Assembly (NCBI GenBank): GCA_963377175.1
Contig: CAUJNA010000502.1
Coordinates: forward strand, 586,716-650,715
Origin: Effrenium voratum
Lineage: Eukaryota; Sar; Dinophyceae; Suessiales; Symbiodiniaceae
Reading direction: 5' to 3'
DNA length: 64,000 nt
The notes beneath the pieces are model-generated. The model worked only from the letters and a program-made list of their open reading frames with translations. It searched no databases and was not told the origin of the DNA. Numbering within the stretch: the first letter of the stretch is position 1; each line of letters starts with the position of its first letter. The position numbers were made by a program, and so were the translations under genes. Positions 52,043 through 62,591 of the stretch are shown in pieces.

Positions 52043-53012
52043 GCCGCATCTTGGACCCTCCAGAAGGCGCTTGAATGAGGTCCAAGAACTCCTTCAATGG
52101 AGGGGCCGATGGATGCTTAGGGTAATGGTAAAATATGCTTCCCCAATCCGAGGTGCCAATTCTACGTAAGCTTCAATCGCGATTTTACCTGCCCCAAGTC
52201 CACTCGACTTTTCGGGGGCCCTTTAGAACTGCTGAACCAATACGCCAGTCCCAACAATGATGCTACGCTGGACGGTCCGGAGATCCCCGCTAAAAGCTTA
52301 ACTTTAGTGTTTAGTGGAAGCTACAACTAAACCGACTAAAAAGCTCTAAAGACCTAAGTTGAACCGGATGGCTGGGAACCACCTTCGGTTTATCCTGCCC
52401 CTTAATTTGGGGGCCGGAAAGGAAGACCCATTGGACCCCCAACCACTGCTTTTTTGGACACTTGGGGTTTTGCCGCTGGGGAAAAATACGGAAGTGGGTG
52501 GGGGGGGGGGGGGTGGGTGGGCGGGGCTGGAATCATGGCCCTGTGTGTTTTTCCCGATGATGGCTGTTTGGGGGAGGGAGCAGGGGCGGGGCCTTGAACA
52601 AAATAAACGGCCGGATAAGTCGTATTCTGGGAGAGGTTTGGCGTTTGATAGCCATTATCAAATGGGTTCGCCCGTCAGCCAAAAGGGTCCCGACTGTTAA
52701 GGCAAGGGTCACAGACTGCTTCGTGGCTTCTCCATAGAACGCTTGACGCGAAAGCTGAACCCGCGCCCCAGCGAAGCAACCTCGCGTACTAAAACGCCCA
52801 TGCAACATGGTAGAAGAACCACCTACCAAACATGCCAATACGGGTTTTGAGCGCTGCCCATTTTCACTTGTGGCAGAAGATGGCACACGTGCAAGATGGA
52901 ACCGGTGGTTCAACCTGTCCTAGCAAAGATGACTTGGAGTCAACCTCCGTCCACATGGTTCGACACTCATGTTGGCCAACAGTTGACATGAAGCCAAGCG
53001 AAGGAACATTAT
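52043..53012. other. No gene seen
   Basis: Includes a G-rich run at 52497-52515. No coding signal that I trust. Confidence 0.4.
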
Positions 53013-53125
53013 CTCACTTGCCTAAAGGACTTGGACATTAAAAGGTTAACCTTTTGGGACCTCCACTAAAAATGGACCAAAACGGGAAAACCAAAAGGTC
53101 AAAAGGTCGGTTTTGAACAACTGAG
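53013..53125 (+). mobile_element. MITE-like element, family B copy
   Basis: Left CTCACTTGCCTAAAG, right TTTTGAACAACTGAG. The interior AAAAGGTTAACCTTTTGGGA and AACCAAAAGGTCAAAAGGTC is almost identical to 6783-6894. 113 bp. Confidence 0.75.
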
Positions 53126-53204
53126 TTATACACACGCTGCAACGTATACCCATATTTTTTTGGGTTCATGGCCACAATCTTCAAGGATCATGGGACTCCA
53201 GTGA

Positions 53205-53312
53205 GGTATGGGTCAAAATGAAACTACCAGGAATTGGACCGCACGTTTTAGTCATTGTTTCCATTTACAAGGGGTCCATTTTGGGGTTACCCTATTTTTC
53301 ACCCACAACCAT
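53205..53312 (+). mobile_element. MITE-like element, family E copy
   Basis: Left GGTATGGGTCAAAATGAAAC, right TTTTTCACCCACAACCAT. ACCAGGAATTGGACCGCA is inside. Confidence 0.6.
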
Positions 53313-53354
53313 CTCTGACCAAACCCACTTGGCGTTCATGCACGTCTGGCGCAC

Positions 53355-53424
53355 GTCGCCTGTTGCTTGGCTTCCGCGTCATTCAGCGCCGCAGCCGCCA
53401 AGCTCCTGAGGCGCCAGAAGTGCA
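53355..53424 (-). CDS. Candidate small exon, helical peptide
   Basis: The minus strand has CTCCTTTCTGCAG, a strong acceptor (AG at 53426-53425), then about 22 codons reading H-F-W-R-L-R-S-L-A-A-A-A-L-N-D-A-E-A-K, and GT at 53354-53353. The peptide is a plausible amphipathic helix. No family recognised. Confidence 0.3.
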
Positions 53425-53595
53425 CTGCAGAAAGGAGCGGAGTTCTCGCAGTTGCCCAAAGGAGTGGTTCCTTCTAAGAAGGGTGGGAGGGTGCAGCTGG
53501 ACCCCCCAAAATGATGAAGTGGTCCTTTTGGTTTGCCTTTAAGCCAACCCAAAAAAAAGGTACCAGGTACCAGCTGCCCTGCAAAGCGAATCTAA

Positions 53596-53727
53596 CTAGG
53601 TCCTCCAGTAGTTTGAGGTTAGAATAAGTTGGTACCCGTGTGTTGTTGTTTTTTTCTTTAGTCCATTTTAGTAGGGGAACCCTCCCAACCAAAAAAGGGG
53701 AGAGAAGGGCACTACTGGGGGACCTAG
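53596..53727 (+). mobile_element. MITE-like element, family A copy, complete ends
   Basis: CTAGGTCCTCCAGTAG on the left and CTACTGGGGGACCTAG on the right, a 16-bp inverted repeat with one mismatch. 132 bp. The best preserved copy. Confidence 0.85.
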
Positions 53728-53728
53728 A

Positions 53729-53813
53729 ATAGGTTCACCTCTTGGGGCCATGACAAACGGCAAAGGAAACGAAAAGGGCAAAAAAGGTCGGTTTGCCTTT
53801 AGGCAAGTGAGTC
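53729..53813 (+). mobile_element. MITE-like element, family B copy, left end missing
   Basis: Begins within the family core (AATAGGTTCACCTCTTGGGG) one base after the end of the family A copy, and ends TTAGGCAAGTGAGT. The family A element may have inserted at or replaced its left end. Confidence 0.6.
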
Positions 53814-54464
53814 AATGGACGGCGCCAAAACCAGCCATCGGCTTGAGAAGCCTTGTTGGGAAATGGACCCCTTACTAGATTCCATGTTTGGGTAGGCAAG
53901 TAAACAGCGGCACTTGACCTATCCTCTAAATGATTGGTCGCGTCCTACGTTCTTTGCAGATGGCCAGACCGGGGCACGTTTTGACAAATGGACCAGCTAC
54001 AGGCGAGATAGAATTAGAAGGCCGCCGTCTCCCAGGCATGCGCGGGCGTGGCGACTGCACGTGCGCTCGAAAACCCCCACGGTTGTGTGGGCCGGTGCTC
54101 ACCCCTCTTGCCAAAAATGCGTCAAGCCCAGAAAAGTTGTGCCACATCCCGAGAAATGAAAACCCTGCTTCATGGGTTGCTGCCAGTTTCTGCGCACCTT
54201 CAAGAAAACATCCCTTTGAAGTAAGGCCAGGCCAAAGGGAAGTAAGCGATCTCCGAAACGACGGGACTTCATCGCTGGTTGAGAGCCTTGTTACCTACTG
54301 GCGAGCATGATGCATCTTAAATAGGGCTTCCCGAAAACTAGGCGGGAATTCGGGAATTATTGTTTCGTTTCAACGCCAGCAAGCCAAGTATTCCGGCGCA
54401 CACTCACATGGGCACTCGGCTACAAACCATTTGGTGTTGTTTTGCTTTCATGCTTGGCTCAAAC

Positions 54465-54508
54465 GGGTGTGTGTGTGTGTGTGTGTGTGAGTATGTGTGC
54501 GTGTGTGT
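54465..54508. repeat. (GT)n microsatellite
   Basis: GT dinucleotides with a few A interruptions. Confidence 0.9.
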
Positions 54509-56032
54509 TAAAATGTGACCCAAAATGGTGGTTGTTCCATTGAACACCACCCAAAAAGGTTCCTTCCAAAAAGGACAACGCCTAACTTTCGCAAAGCTGG
54601 CTTCCCTGGTCTCACAAAGGCGGCTTGCCGACCGGCGATCCGGTCGCCTTTGCAGGCTCCCTTCGGCTGCGGACCAGGCCGGGCCGCGCAAGTGCCTTGC
54701 TATGTGGACGTGCCGACTGCCAGTGCTCCCCCACCGGACAACTGGCTCCTGTTTGTCTTGTTGTTGCATGACTGTGGGCAAAATTGGAAATTGCACTAGT
54801 TCCAAAACTCGACAAACAGAGAATCCTCCTAGACCCATCTCAAATCAGAAGGTCTGTGTCAAAGGGGGACTCGGAACTTGAAACATTGCGGCTTCCCTTT
54901 CGGACTGCCCCAAAATCCCCACGGTTGTCACGCCCAAAGAGAGGGGGACTCCCCAGAAGGCATCCAGAAGGAAACATATTGGGGCTTCTTAGTTGCACCA
55001 TTGGACAAAAAGGCTACGGCGTCGCAATTTAAATCCCTGGACACTTAAATAGGCCAACAAATACTTTGGACTACCTGTGGAAGGTGTCCGATTTGAACAG
55101 GCGCTTCGCACTACCCCCAAACAGATTTCACTAGGCCCGGCTTGCCCACTTGAATATCGGCTTGAATAACCGAGTTTAAACAACCGACTCTTCAGCTCCG
55201 CGTGCTTCAAAAAGTGTTTGCATGTCGTTGCGAAAGTTAAGTTAAAGCAAAAGCAGCGCAGCCGCGGCAGCGGCCAGCGCTCATTGGCAAAGGGCTGCCT
55301 GCAGACGACGGGGGGAATTCTCCTAATTTAGTTTCGCCAAAACTAGAGACCCGATGAAGGTTTTATGGTAGGCGATGTGCGCGGCGCCAAGCCTGCCGTT
55401 TTGCCAGTGCCGACTGCTAGCATCCAGCACAAGGAAAGCCAACTGCAAATATGGCCTCAACTGCAATAAGGCCTCAACAAATCCCGCCAGAACGATTGTT
55501 GAGCTAGACCACAACATTAGGACAGTGCCGTACAGTACCCATATGGAGCCCAGAATCGCAAGCTGTAAAGTTTTGCAGCAGTTTACAAAGTCGGAGGCCT
55601 GTAGCAAGAGCCGAAGAAGCCAAGATGGAGCCAGCAACTGGGGGTTGTCTCCGGAGGGACATGTTTTTGTTTAAGGCTGAGGGCCGGCAGCGCGGGCCGC
55701 TGCGGCCGAAGGGGCAAAGTTGGAAGCTCAGGTGAGGTTGCGAGATGCCGAGGTGGGGAGAGCAAAGTTGGAGGCCTACGCTTTACAGCTGAGCTTGGCA
55801 AACCTACGTAAGCAAAGCCCCTCCCTGCCAACGCATCAAGACAAGGCGTCCGAACCCCCTGACAATAAAGGCCAAAAGTGCCCCGCACCCTGCCTGCAGT
55901 GTGCAAAACCGGCGAGTTGCGCATGGAAGGGTTGCAAAATGGTGCGGCTGGCGGGTTGAAAGGCTGCAAAGTGCGAGACAAAAGTTGGGCTGCAAAGTTG
56001 GAGGCGCCGAAGGGGTTGCAAGTAGGCGCCGA
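54509..56032. other. No confident gene
   Basis: A GC-rich island at 54600-54740 is open on both strands and cannot be assigned. On the minus strand 55323-55637 a 104-codon frame has a hydrophobic middle (G-S-I-W-V-L-Y-G-T-V-L-M-L-W) and could be a membrane segment, but there is no further support. From 55700 on, the word GCAAAGTTGGAGGC and variants recur. Confidence 0.3.
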
Positions 56033-56164
56033 AGGGGGCTGGAGGGCTGGAGGGTGGAGGGCTGGAGGATGGAGGGCTGGAGGGTGGAGGGCTGGAGAGT
56101 GGAGGGCTGGAGGGTGGAGGGCTGGAGGGCTGGAGGGCTGGAGGGTGGAGGGCTGGAGGGTACA
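56033..56164. repeat. GGAGGGCT/GGAGGGT minisatellite
   Basis: About sixteen tandem units alternating between GGAGGGCT and GGAGGGT with few substitutions. The surrounding 55.7-56.3 kb repeats GCAAAGTTGGAGGC irregularly. Pro/Ala/Leu/His-rich frames on the minus strand are by-products. Confidence 0.9.
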
Positions 56165-56697
56165 AAGTTGGAGGCGTTTGGAGGGGAAGCAACGCTGGAG
56201 TGCAAAAGTTGCAGGCATGGAGAGGTTGCCAAGTTGGAGGCCTTGGAAAGGGGGGAGAGGTTGCCAAGATGGCAAACCTTAGAGGTATAAAGGGCAAAGT
56301 TGGAGGTCTGGGGTCGCCCGCTGGAGGACTGAACTGAACGGGGTGAGGCGTTCAGAAGCCAAACAAAAACCCAAACAAGGTAGGCTGCGGCTACTTACCA
56401 ACTCAAAGCTGCCTGGAGGCCGGCTTGATCATGCAAACAATTCACCCTTCTTTCAACCTTTTAGTCAAACAATACCGGCTACATAGATCAAACCTGGCAA
56501 AATCAACAAAAACTGCACGGACAAATACAGGGCGTTGACCGAGAAAAAACAGCCAGCCGGGGTCCGGGAAAAAATCACCCGCTGGAAGGACAAAATCTCC
56601 AAGAGACGACTCTTGAAACCAATCCATTGGGCTTTGAAACCCCGCTGTTTGTTGGTATTTGCGGGGGCATCGAATCATGCCGTTGGGTTTCTTAAAT

Positions 56698-56738
56698 GGT
56701 GCGAAATGGATTTCACAACCATCCACAGTAGCTTACGT
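56698..56738 (+). mobile_element. Possible solo end of family F
   Basis: ATTTCACAACCATCCACAGTA resembles the right terminal repeat of family F. No partner end was found nearby. Confidence 0.3.
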
Positions 56739-57343
56739 TGGTGTAAAAACCGGCCGGCCCTATCTCCCCGCGCCTTCTTGCAGAAGGCGCGCTTGCAGGC
56801 GCCCAGCCCGGCGGGCAGGCGGCCATGTGAACTTTTTGGCTTTCGAGGGTTCCGGAACCCTGTTGGGGGAGACCAGCTGGGCCTTTTGTTGCCTTTTTCT
56901 TTCTTTGGGGGGGGGTCTGGTGAAAAGATCCCGGCCCCTGAAAATAAAGCGTGTCCCCCTCCGGCAAAACAAGTTATGCAAGAAGGGCGCCCCGATTTTG
57001 AAGGACTGGGCTGTGAAAATCATGGCTCCAAAAGGAAAGGCGTTGGTGGCCCCTTACTACGACTCAAACTTGGGCGGTTAGAGAGAATCACTGGTTTAGT
57101 ACTGGAGTACTGGCCAATGCCAAATTTAATATGGGCAGGTCTGGGATTTCCGAAATGCAACTGTTACTATTCAGGGGGCCGGCACCATCGGGGAGAAGCG
57201 ATAACGGCGCTGGCTACTTGTAAGCAAATGAAACAGATACCTTGGACTGAGGGTCGTGGGGCCGGCCCGGCTCACTTTATCCGATTTAAACAGACATGGT
57301 TCGCACTAGCTCCCAGCCGCGAATCTCTGGCCCAGCCCCCGTG

Positions 57344-57362
57344 CATATATATATATATATCG
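57344..57362. repeat. (TA)n microsatellite
   Basis: A short TA run. Similar runs lie at 28390-28427, 32989-33006, 37096-37110, 61421-61474 and 62220-62239. Confidence 0.85.
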
Positions 57363-57540
57363 TCACCGTATATACTAATTTGGGTGTGAATTTTAATGAG
57401 GGGCCCTCTGGACATGATTTAGGTGTGGATTTCTGTTCACCAACCATTTGGGAGAGAGTGTCCCATTCAAATTCGTAGCCTTCCATTTGATTAAGCCCTC
57501 TGAACAAAAAACAAAACAATCACAATAATAATAAAAAAGC

Positions 57541-57612
57541 AACATATTTCCAGTAGTGATCGATTCCCATTAAAACTAACAGGGGAGAAAAAAACATTTC
57601 AGCAAATGGAAG
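57541..57612 (+). mobile_element. MITE-like element, family C copy
   Basis: CATATTTCCAGTAGTGATCG, ATTCCCATTAAAACTAACAG, then CAGCAAATGGAAGT. Confidence 0.6.
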
Positions 57613-57784
57613 TAGCCATTTAAACCAATAGAAGAACCCCCCCTACGACTTTTTGCCTTTCTGGTCAGAGGCGCGCCACGCGCAGGGCTTCGAAGGTATC
57701 CAGGAAGGCCACCACCCAAAGCCCGCTGCGGCCTCACGAGCGGAGCCCAAAGGACACGGAACCCAACAAGAGGGTCCTCCAAAA

Positions 57785-57944
57785 CTAGGTCCTCCAGTAG
57801 TTTGAGTACCAACTTATTTTCTGTAGTCTGTTTTAGAGTAGCTTGAGGTTAGAATAAGTTGGTACCATTTTTTTTCTGTTGTCTATTTTAGTAGGGGAAT
57901 CCTCCCCCGAAAAAGAAACGGTAAAAGGGCACTGGGAGACCTAG
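57785..57944 (+). mobile_element. MITE-like element, family A copy with internal partial duplication
   Basis: Left CTAGGTCCTCCAGTAG complete. The interior has two partial copies of the TTGAG..GTAGTCTGTTTTAG section, one reading ACCAACTTATT, the inverse of AATAAGTTGGT found further on. Right end GGGAGACCTAG. It begins a few bases after a GC-rich island (57660-57780) that is open on both strands. Confidence 0.75.
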
Positions 57945-59622
57945 AAAAGGAGACTCCGTTCCTACAAGTGGGAGCTTTTGGGTTTCCTTGTGAATCCGCG
58001 AGGTGTATCCTGTATTGGGGTTTTGGGGGTCGCTGTTTTGATGGGGGGGGTTGCTGTTCGAGGTCCGAGTTTTGTTGGGATGTCCAGGCGTGCGGTTCTT
58101 TATTCCCCAGGCCAGTGACAAACGGTCCTAACGGGCATTTGTTGTGGGGAGTTGACGAAGAGAGAAACTCCTCAAGCATGAACAAGTCTAGCTGTCCCCT
58201 CCCCATTCTCTTCAGGGATCCTTCTCTTCAAAAAATTGCCAAAATTCTGGAACATTGGTAGTTTCTAAAGCGAACGCTGGGTGAAGAGAATGGGGAATCA
58301 AACCTTCAGGAGGCCCTGTTCAGTGGATCGACCAGTGATCAACCCCATGAGGTGATGCATCAACCCTGGGGTTCAGTTGCCACCATTCAAACCATGGCTT
58401 CATATAAAGCCACCATGGTTTCGGTAATATCACCAAATATTTACCTAAAGATCACGAAGGATTCTTCAATGAGGATGATTACCTATCGAAATGACATTGT
58501 TTGGCGTTCAGGATTGGCATCATCCAAAGTGAATCGACCATTCTTTTAATGGGGGCAAGGAACCCTAGGGGAGGGTTGACAAATCATCCATCAAGCACCA
58601 CAGCATGCCAGGGTTGGCCATCCAGAGATCGTTGGCTTGGGATTTGGTCTGCCTTGGACAACGGCCCTGTTTACTGGTGCTACTGAGGATGCGAAAGCCA
58701 CAAAAGCCGCCAAAAGACGCGCGTAGAAAGGCCAAAAAGCCAGCCCGGAGAGAAACAAGAAGCACGAAACACACCAAGAAAGCAAACCACCTGGCCCTCA
58801 AAAGAATCGGAACTTCTCTTTTTGGTTTTCTGTGAGAAGCACGTGGATGGGTGACCGGGAAACCGGTGAAGGTTTCCCCCGAGCTACTTCCCCGAGTTCG
58901 ATGCGACGGTCTGTCCTGTGAGCCCGGTGAAACATTCCAGAGCCTGGGTACACGGCTCACGTTGCGTTTCCCTACCCTCATGTGTCTTGAAAGAGCCTCC
59001 CGAGAAAAGGCCTCCCCAGATTTGGTCTTGCATGTTTAATGTTGGTTCAGGTTTTCTGTGTTCTTCATGATGTGTGATCGTTGTTGGGGTACTTTGCTCA
59101 AATCAATCAAGCTGCAATTGCTCGGAACAATGGCTTGTGTAACATTTTTTCTTTTTTTAAAGGGGAACCCCCTCCAAAAAAACAAATGGTTGGTTCTTAT
59201 TGGTTTCCCTTTAAAACCTACCAAACAGATCCGAAAACTGGTACCCTCACACACACACACACACCCATATACCCTCCCATCCACATGGAACCTCACAGAA
59301 ATGGCCTGGAAGACCGTGGTGGGTTTCAAGATAGATACATCTGCGTTCTCCCTTGGTTGGGGTAGTTAAGTTAAAACCCTCTTCGACGACGCTTCTCCTG
59401 TAAACATCCATCATCCGACCACATGAGTCTCACTTTCAATGTTTGAAAAGTCGGGTATCCCTTATGTCGACTTCCATTTGGTGTTGTGGACCATCCAAAA
59501 GGGGGTTCCTTAAACAACCAGACGCCCAAAACGGGAACTCCAACAGACTCGCTTCAAGGCCCTGTGCTGGAGGCCCTAAGACCTGAGGATAGGCACAAAC
59601 ACATTTTGCCGCTTACCTTACA
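57945..59622. other. No confident gene
   Basis: A Lys/Arg-rich plus-strand frame at 58690-58800 (M-R-K-P-Q-K-P-P-K-D-A-R-R-K-A-K-K) could be an exon but is compositionally simple. A (CA)n tract lies at 59249-59265. Confidence 0.3.
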
Positions 59623-59755
59623 CACATGGCTGTGGGTCAAAACCCAATGGTACCATGTTGGGATAGGTGCACCACCCATTTTAGATCATTTTAGTCTATT
59701 TTAGTGGGGATTGGGATGTTCACTGGGGTACGGGGTGTTGACCCATGGCCACATG
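59623..59755 (-). mobile_element. MITE-like element, family D copy, opposite orientation
   Basis: CATGGCTGTGGGTCAAAAC at one end and GTTGACCCATGGCCACATG at the other. The interior GGTGCACCACCCATTTTAG and GGGGATTGGGATGTTCACTG is the reverse complement of the copies at 24931 and 37305. Confidence 0.7.
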
Positions 59756-59804
59756 GACATGCACAGATCCTCCCTCTGGACCACTTTTTTTTTGGACAAG
59801 AGGG

Positions 59805-59867
59805 GATATATATATATATGTATATATATATACACATAACATGTATTATGTATATATATATATATGG
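59805..59867. repeat. (TA)n microsatellite
   Basis: TA runs around a short ACACATAACATG centre, forming a long imperfect palindrome. Confidence 0.85.
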
Positions 59868-60245
59868 CTGCGTGCTTTGCCTAGCGCCTGTGCTCTGCAA
59901 TGTGGTTAGCATTTTTTCCGGGCAGAAAATAGGTGCTGGCATGCGTTGGCGCGAGTTGCTGGCGGTGCTGGTTTTCCGGCTGGCAAATGCCTGTTTGGCA
60001 GAGAGCACTGAGCATATGTTTTTTCCCATCCGAAACCCATTTGTTTGGCCCATACACCAAGCCCCTCTTCGCTCACAAGAAGCCGATTCCAAAGAATTAC
60101 TTGCCGGAATTTCATATGACCCAAACGAGTCCGAAATAATCAGACTTGATATGGGAATAACACCACATTGGGTCATTGTCCAGTCGTAGTCCAAGAGCAA
60201 ACCTTGTCATTCCCGACAGTGTGGGAGGTCGTTTTCCCCAGGGTT

Positions 60246-60353
60246 TACCCTCCCGCTCACCAACATGGAACTTGACAGCAGTTCCCTGAAAGACATGCTT
60301 TTCCGCTAGAGGAAAAGGGGTCGGTGTTTCATGTTAGTGGAAGGGGTGAGCAT
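60246..60353 (+). mobile_element. MITE-like element, family G copy
   Basis: Left TACCCTCCCGCTCACCAACA with TGGAACTTGACAG, right TTTCATGTTAGTGGAAGGGG. CTTTTCCGCTAGAGGAAAAG is an inner hairpin. Confidence 0.6.
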
Positions 60354-60505
60354 GCTAGTCTTCCAAGCCCTTCCTGTCCACTTCCATAATTCGGCAGCTG
60401 GGTATGATGGCATGTCATTGTTTTTTTCCGCCAGACCCCCCTAAAAAGATGAAGTGGTCCTTTTGGTCTGCCTTTGAACCAACCCCAAGAAAGGTACCAC
60501 TTCAC

Positions 60506-60606
60506 CTTCCATTTGCTTCAGCCCCCTGGAAAGAATAAACCTATTTCCAGTAGTGATAGATGCACACCGACAAGGGGAACAAAAAAAACAACAGCAAATG
60601 GAAGTT
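60506..60606 (+). mobile_element. MITE-like element, family C copy, both ends present
   Basis: Left CTTCCATTTGCTTCAGCCCC, right CAGCAAATGGAAGTT, a terminal inverted repeat of about 13 bp. TTCCAGTAGTGATAGATGCA is inside. The best preserved copy of the family. Confidence 0.75.
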
Positions 60607-60615
60607 ACCAGGTAC

Positions 60616-60739
60616 CAGCCGCCCTCCCCGCAGCTACGAACCAGCTCGGGCTCACAAGCTAAGCTCTCCCCTTCCCTCGCCTCCCGCCAGCGATTTTGGG
60701 CCGCGCAGCTCCGCACCGCGGTGCTGAAGCTCAGAAAGC
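60616..60739 (-). CDS. Candidate exon, PPR-like
   Basis: The minus strand has AG (60741-60740), 124 bp without stop, then GTACCT at 60615. The peptide L-S-F-S-T-A-V-R-S-C-A-A-Q-N-R-W-R-E-A resembles the first helix of plant/dinoflagellate pentatricopeptide repeats (x-F-x-x-A-I-x-A-C-x-x-x-x-x-W-x-x-A). Near its end R-S-C-G-E-G-G-W is like the start of the next repeat, but the segment between is shorter than the 35-residue PPR period. PPR proteins bind organellar RNA. Family C elements flank it on both sides. A single repeat is weak evidence, and the plus strand is also open. Confidence 0.35.
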
Positions 60740-60786
60740 CTCGGTCCAGACGCGGATCAACGTGGGGGGGTGAAGATGGGTCGGTG

Positions 60787-60876
60787 GCTTCCATTTGCTG
60801 AGAAGTCTCCTGGACAAAATGGATTCCCTCTAAAAACCAACTGAACATAAACAGAATTCTTAGGCAAACGGAAGTT
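60787..60876 (+). mobile_element. MITE-like element, family C copy
   Basis: Left CTTCCATTTGCTGAGAAG, right TAGGCAAACGGAAGTT. The interior TGGATTCCCTCTAAAAACCA corresponds to the family core. Confidence 0.65.
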
Positions 60877-62426
60877 GGGGTTGACCAACATGGTTGTAGA
60901 CCCCAACATCAGGTCATTCTGGTCATTGCTCAGGATCCCCAACAGCTGGAAGCTACAGGGCTGCCCAAATAGCTTCTGGGGTGGTTGGGGCAAAGTCCAC
61001 AGAGGCTGTCTGATTTAGGCCCGTTTCAGGGCTGTTGGGGATACAGTGCCACTTTGGCTGATTTGATTCCCATCTAGGCGACTACTGAACATCGCTTTGC
61101 TGGGGAACAATGTTTTGCATCGAACATGGCAACCAAAAACCCGCTTGTCCAACAACCATTGCTTGGAATCTTGGGAAGGAGATGGAAGGAGTTTTTAACA
61201 GGTCTCGAATAGCTGTTGTGTCAAACCTAGTGTCCAAGTAAATATGATACCCACAAGCAAGCAACATTCAATCAAAGATCCCCCCCGGTTTGACACCCTG
61301 CAGTGGGAACTCAACATCAGAACTCCTAGCCGGACCAGCAAAAGGGATGCCGGGCAAGCGAAGTGCTGGTTCTTATCATCATTTTGCCCCCCCCCCCCCG
61401 CACCAAATCGATGCATCAATTGTATATATATATATACACATAATAAATAAATATATATATATATATATATATATTAGCAACGGCTTTTATTTGTTACATG
61501 GCATAACGGACGGGTGTTCCTGACTCGTTTTCCAACCCCGCGTTCGGTCGCAGCCCCCTATCTCGTTTTCCAACACCGCGCTCGTTTTATCTGGCTCAAC
61601 TTTCTGTAGAGCTTGAAGAAGAGGAGCTTAAAGAAGTAAACGAGCTTTGGTTAGCTTGCCGCCTCCTTTGTCTCCTTCGTTGTTGCCGCACAACCTTTCG
61701 CTAAGCAAACTGCTGCTACACAATTTGTTGAAAAGTAATACTTGAGAGGAGGAACTGGGCCAATACTCACTTGGACGCTGTAGGGGGCTCGTTCTGAACT
61801 CGTTTTGAACTTGTTTAGGAACTCGTTTTAACATGGCCCGCTTTTGGACGGCTGAAAATTGTCCAGGGGCAAATCTTGAACAAACCAGCTACGCTGCCTC
61901 TTCGCAAGTTTGCTTCACACCCTTTTGCAGTTAGGCATCGTAGGGTTGGCCAGCACTTGACCCGCAAAGTCTGTGGTAAGTTGCCACGGACCATGCGACG
62001 TAGGTCGTCTACTCTACACTACATCTAACAACCTTGAACCCAAGACGCTCTGCCAGGCTGCACTTGCCAAAATGTCATCCTAATTTATGTTATCATGCTT
62101 GTTTGCCCTATCTCGTTTTCGGGGTGTTCCCCAACTCGTTCTGCGGCTAAATATGCACATTTCCAAAAAATAGTTCCAGCCCTTGCATGTTTCCATTAAC
62201 GTAAATAAAGTTAGTCGCTCATATATATATATATATATTTCAGATTGAATACACACCACCGGAGAAATTACTATTTAGGGATAATCTCGGAGTATTATTA
62301 TTATTATTATTAGTACTATTCAGGGAACTACTGCTATTATGGAACACTTGGAGGGAATCGCCGGGAGAACCCTTGAGGCTTTTCTCCGGATCGCGTCTCT
62401 TGCCACTAGATGCCATTCCACAACCA
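60877..62426. other. No gene; AT-rich patches and a recurring CTCGTTTT word
   Basis: A (TA)n microsatellite lies at 61421-61474 after a C run (61387-61399). CTCGTTTT or CTCGTTCT occurs about eight times between 61520 and 62150. An ATT run lies at 62295-62315. Frames are short. Confidence 0.5.
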
Positions 62427-62579
62427 GTTCCTCCAGTAGAGAGGTTAGAATAAGGCTACCCGTTTTTCTCCTTGTTTTTCGGTAGTCTATTTTAGTACTT
62501 CTTTTTTTTGGTAGTCTATTTTAGTAGAGGAACCCTCCCCAAAGAAACAGTGAGAGAGGGCACCAATTGCTGGACCTAG
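62427..62579 (+). mobile_element. MITE-like element, family A copy with internal duplication
   Basis: Left GTTCCTCCAGTAGAGAGG, right GCTGGACCTAG. The block GGTAGTCTATTTTAGTA occurs twice. Confidence 0.75.
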
Positions 62580-62591
62580 GTAACAGTCATC

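Noticed and set aside
55583..56297. Pro/Ala/Leu/His-rich minus-strand frames up to 230 codons
   Set aside because: Produced by the GGAGGGCT minisatellite and G-rich flanks read on the other strand.
59704..60189. A 161-codon plus-strand frame through a TA microsatellite
   Set aside because: The frame runs through a family D element and a (TA)n tract (Tyr/Ile run); only 59870-60010 looks remotely coding.
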